Shown here: in pieces, positions 62,695 through 64,000 of the stretch
Numbering within the stretch: the stretch's first letter is position 1
Layout of the letters: each line of letters opens with the position of its first letter
Assembly (NCBI GenBank): GCA_027186245.1
Contig: CP114500.1
Coordinates: forward strand, 7,574,001 to 7,638,000
Direction: 5' to 3'
DNA length: 64,000 bases
From: Coriaria nepalensis
Lineage: Eukaryota > Streptophyta > Magnoliopsida > Cucurbitales > Coriariaceae
Made by a program: the position numbers and the translations under genes
The notes under the pieces: model-generated
The model's input: only the letters and a program-made list of their open reading frames with translations
Database searches by the model: none
What the model was told of the DNA's origin: nothing

Positions 62695-64000
62695 ATGGAG
62701 ATCCTTTCTCAAATGTGGTCTTTCCTCGGCCTACTAACAGTCATTCAGAACGTATTGCCATCTCAATTCCTCTCCCTTCTTCACTCCTTCTACGAATCTC
62801 TTCATGACTTGTTCACTCCTTACTCTTACTACGAAATCCCCGAATTCAACGGCTATTGCGCCGTCGACCTCAACGACCTATACCGACATGTCAACCTCTA
62901 CCTCAACTCCATCAACTCTTCCTCCGCCTGTCTCCGCCTGACCCTCTCTCGATCCAAGTCTTCGAATCGCATTTCCTTCACCGTCGCACCAAACCACTCC
63001 GTCCATGACTCTTTCGATGGTCATGCCCTCTCCTGGACCCATCATGTCGAAACAGTGCAAGACTCTCCTGATGAGAAGCGTAGTTTCTCTCTTAAGCTCC
63101 CGAAACGGCACCGTCACACCCTCCTCACACCCTATCTCGACCATGTCACCTCACGTGCGGAAGAGTTTGAGAGAGTTTCTCGCGAGAGAAGGTTGTTTAC
63201 GAACAACGGCCACGGGTCATATGAGTCTGGGTGGGCGTCCGTGCCGTTCCGTCACCCTTCCACGTTCGACACACTAGCACTCGAGCCGGAGTTGAAGAAA
63301 CAGATGACTGAGGACTTGAAGGCGTTTGCGAACGGGAAAGAGTTTTATCATAGAGTTGGACGTGCATGGAAACGCGGGTACTTGCTTTATGGCCCACCCG
63401 GGTCGGGTAAATCAAGCTTGATAGCCGCCATGGCCAATTACTTATGCTATGATGTGTATGATCTTGAGCTCACCAAGGTTTCCGACAACTCTGAGCTGAG
63501 ATCTCTGCTTATACAAACCACTAACCGTGCTATCATCGTGATCGAAGACATCGACTGCTCTGTCGATCTGACGGCCGATAGAGGACTAACGAAGACAGCG
63601 ATGAAGAGGTCTTGGTCCTCGCAACCGAAAATGCGCGAGAAGGCCGTAGAAGAGGAGACAGGACGAGTGACATTGTCCGGGTTGTTGAACTTCACCGACG
63701 GGCTATGGTCATGTTGTGGTGAAGAGAGGATCATAGTATTCACTACTAACCATAGAGATAATGTTGATCCGGCATTAATTAGATGCGGACGAATGGACGT
63801 GCATGTTAACTTAGGCATGTGTGGTCCACATGCGTTCAAGGCGTTGGTGAAGAACTATCTAGGTGTCGATTCACACACATTGTTTGAAGTTGCGGAGGGC
63901 TGCATAAGGTCAGGCGGAGCCCTCACTCCGGCACAAATCGGTGAGATATTGTTGAGGAATAGAAGAGATGTTGACTTGGCCATGAAAGAGGTGGTGGGTG
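62695..64000 (+). CDS. AAA-ATPase, AATP1/ASD-like (BCS1-type), 3' end outside window
   Basis: A single open frame from ATG 62695 (MEILSQMWSFLGLLTVIQNV), with an N-terminal membrane-anchor helix, to the window end (435 codons seen). The AAA-associated N-terminal domain (YSYYEIPEFNGY, DVYLNS-like LYLNSINSSSACLRL, ERRLFTNN) precedes the AAA core: WASVPFRHPSTFDTLAL, Walker A GPPGSGKSSL (about 63397-63426), Walker B IIVIEDIDCSVDL, and the second region of homology FTTNHRDNVDPALIRCGRMD with the Arg finger. Intronless, as usual for this family, whose members lie in mitochondria, ER or plasma membrane and are often stress- or senescence-induced. No lesion is visible. Confidence 0.92.
   Translation, partial: MEILSQMWSFLGLLTVIQNVLPSQFLSLLHSFYESLHDLFTPYSYYEIPEFNGYCAVDLNDLYRHVNLYLNSINSSSACLRLTLSRSKSSNRISFTVAPNHSVHDSFDGHALSWTHHVETVQDSPDEKRSFSLKLPKRHRHTLLTPYLDHVTSRAEEFERVSRERRLFTNNGHGSYESGWASVPFRHPSTFDTLALEPELKKQMTEDLKAFANGKEFYHRVGRAWKRGYLLYGPPGSGKSSLIAAMANYLCYDVYDLELTKVSDNSELRSLLIQTTNRAIIVIEDIDCSVDLTADRGLTKTAMKRSWSSQPKMREKAVEEETGRVTLSGLLNFTDGLWSCCGEERIIVFTTNHRDNVDPALIRCGRMDVHVNLGMCGPHAFKALVKNYLGVDSHTLFEVAEGCIRSGGALTPAQIGEILLRNRRDVDLAMKEVVG

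Noticed and set aside
62878..63839. Minus-strand open frames opposite the AAA-ATPase
   Set aside because: They are antisense shadows of the GC-rich coding region on the plus strand.

Overview
The window is nuclear DNA of a eudicot plant. Genes are split by short AT-rich GT-AG introns, intergenic DNA is rich in A/T tracts and microsatellites, and the families are angiosperm ones (GH1 beta-glucosidases, HD-Zip II, EMSY-LIKE, CHX exchangers, nsLTPs, G-lectin receptor kinases). I cannot name the species. From memory, several genes (RING, MYB-bromodomain, EMSY-LIKE, GH1 tandem, MFSD12-like MFS, GPI-anchored LTP) have relatives close together near At2g44280-44450 and in the duplicate block near At3g60070-60140, so this may be a conserved syntenic segment. 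No new multi-gene system is evident.

Layout. 1-6431 (-): two tandem GH1 genes. The first looks intact but runs off the window; the second is a pseudogene (nonsense codon, missing nucleophile exon, lost splice acceptor). A roughly 600-bp inverted-repeat transposon lies between them. 7152-8810 (-): BCD1/ZNHIT6-type box C/D snoRNP assembly factor, head to head with a NAK/AAK1-like kinase (9.3-13.2 kb, +) that appears to use a GC-AG intron. 13.9-16.3 kb (+): broken LECRK-type receptor kinase, followed by a 2-oxoglutarate dioxygenase fragment on the other strand. 17.9-20.9 kb (+): EMSY-LIKE reader, convergent with a MYB-bromodomain protein (21.4-24.7 kb, -). 24.7-31.8 kb is a gene-poor AT-rich stretch.

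31.8-33.0 kb (-): HAT14-type HD-Zip II repressor. 37.0-38.2 kb (-): RING protein starting with a DLNxxP motif. 39.7-40.4 kb (-): frameshifted cystatin-like gene. 41.5-41.9 kb (-): type 1 nsLTP. 43.1-44.8 kb (+): decayed VPS62/DUF946 gene with a 15-G run. 45.2-48.0 kb (+): intact CHX cation/H+ exchanger. 48.3-50.3 kb (-): DUF936 gene broken by a 16-bp tandem duplication. 51.1-51.6 kb (+): small basic protein of unknown function. 52.0-54.6 kb (-): MFSD12-like transporter. 55.9-56.9 kb (-): GPI-type LTP. 57.6-58.9 kb (-): Ty1/copia remnant. 59.4-59.8 kb (-): small membrane protein. 62.7 kb to the end (+): AAA-ATPase of the AATP1 family, cut by the window edge.

The genes are mostly independent single-copy loci and not a pathway. 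The most unusual aspect is how many are broken: five or six multi-lesion pseudogenes lie among intact conserved genes. Some lesions (nonsense codon, exon loss, 16-bp duplication) cannot be homopolymer sequencing errors; several single-base indels, and the frame change at the G15 run, could be. Exon limits were worked out by hand from splice signals, reading phase and family conservation, and no similarity search was possible.
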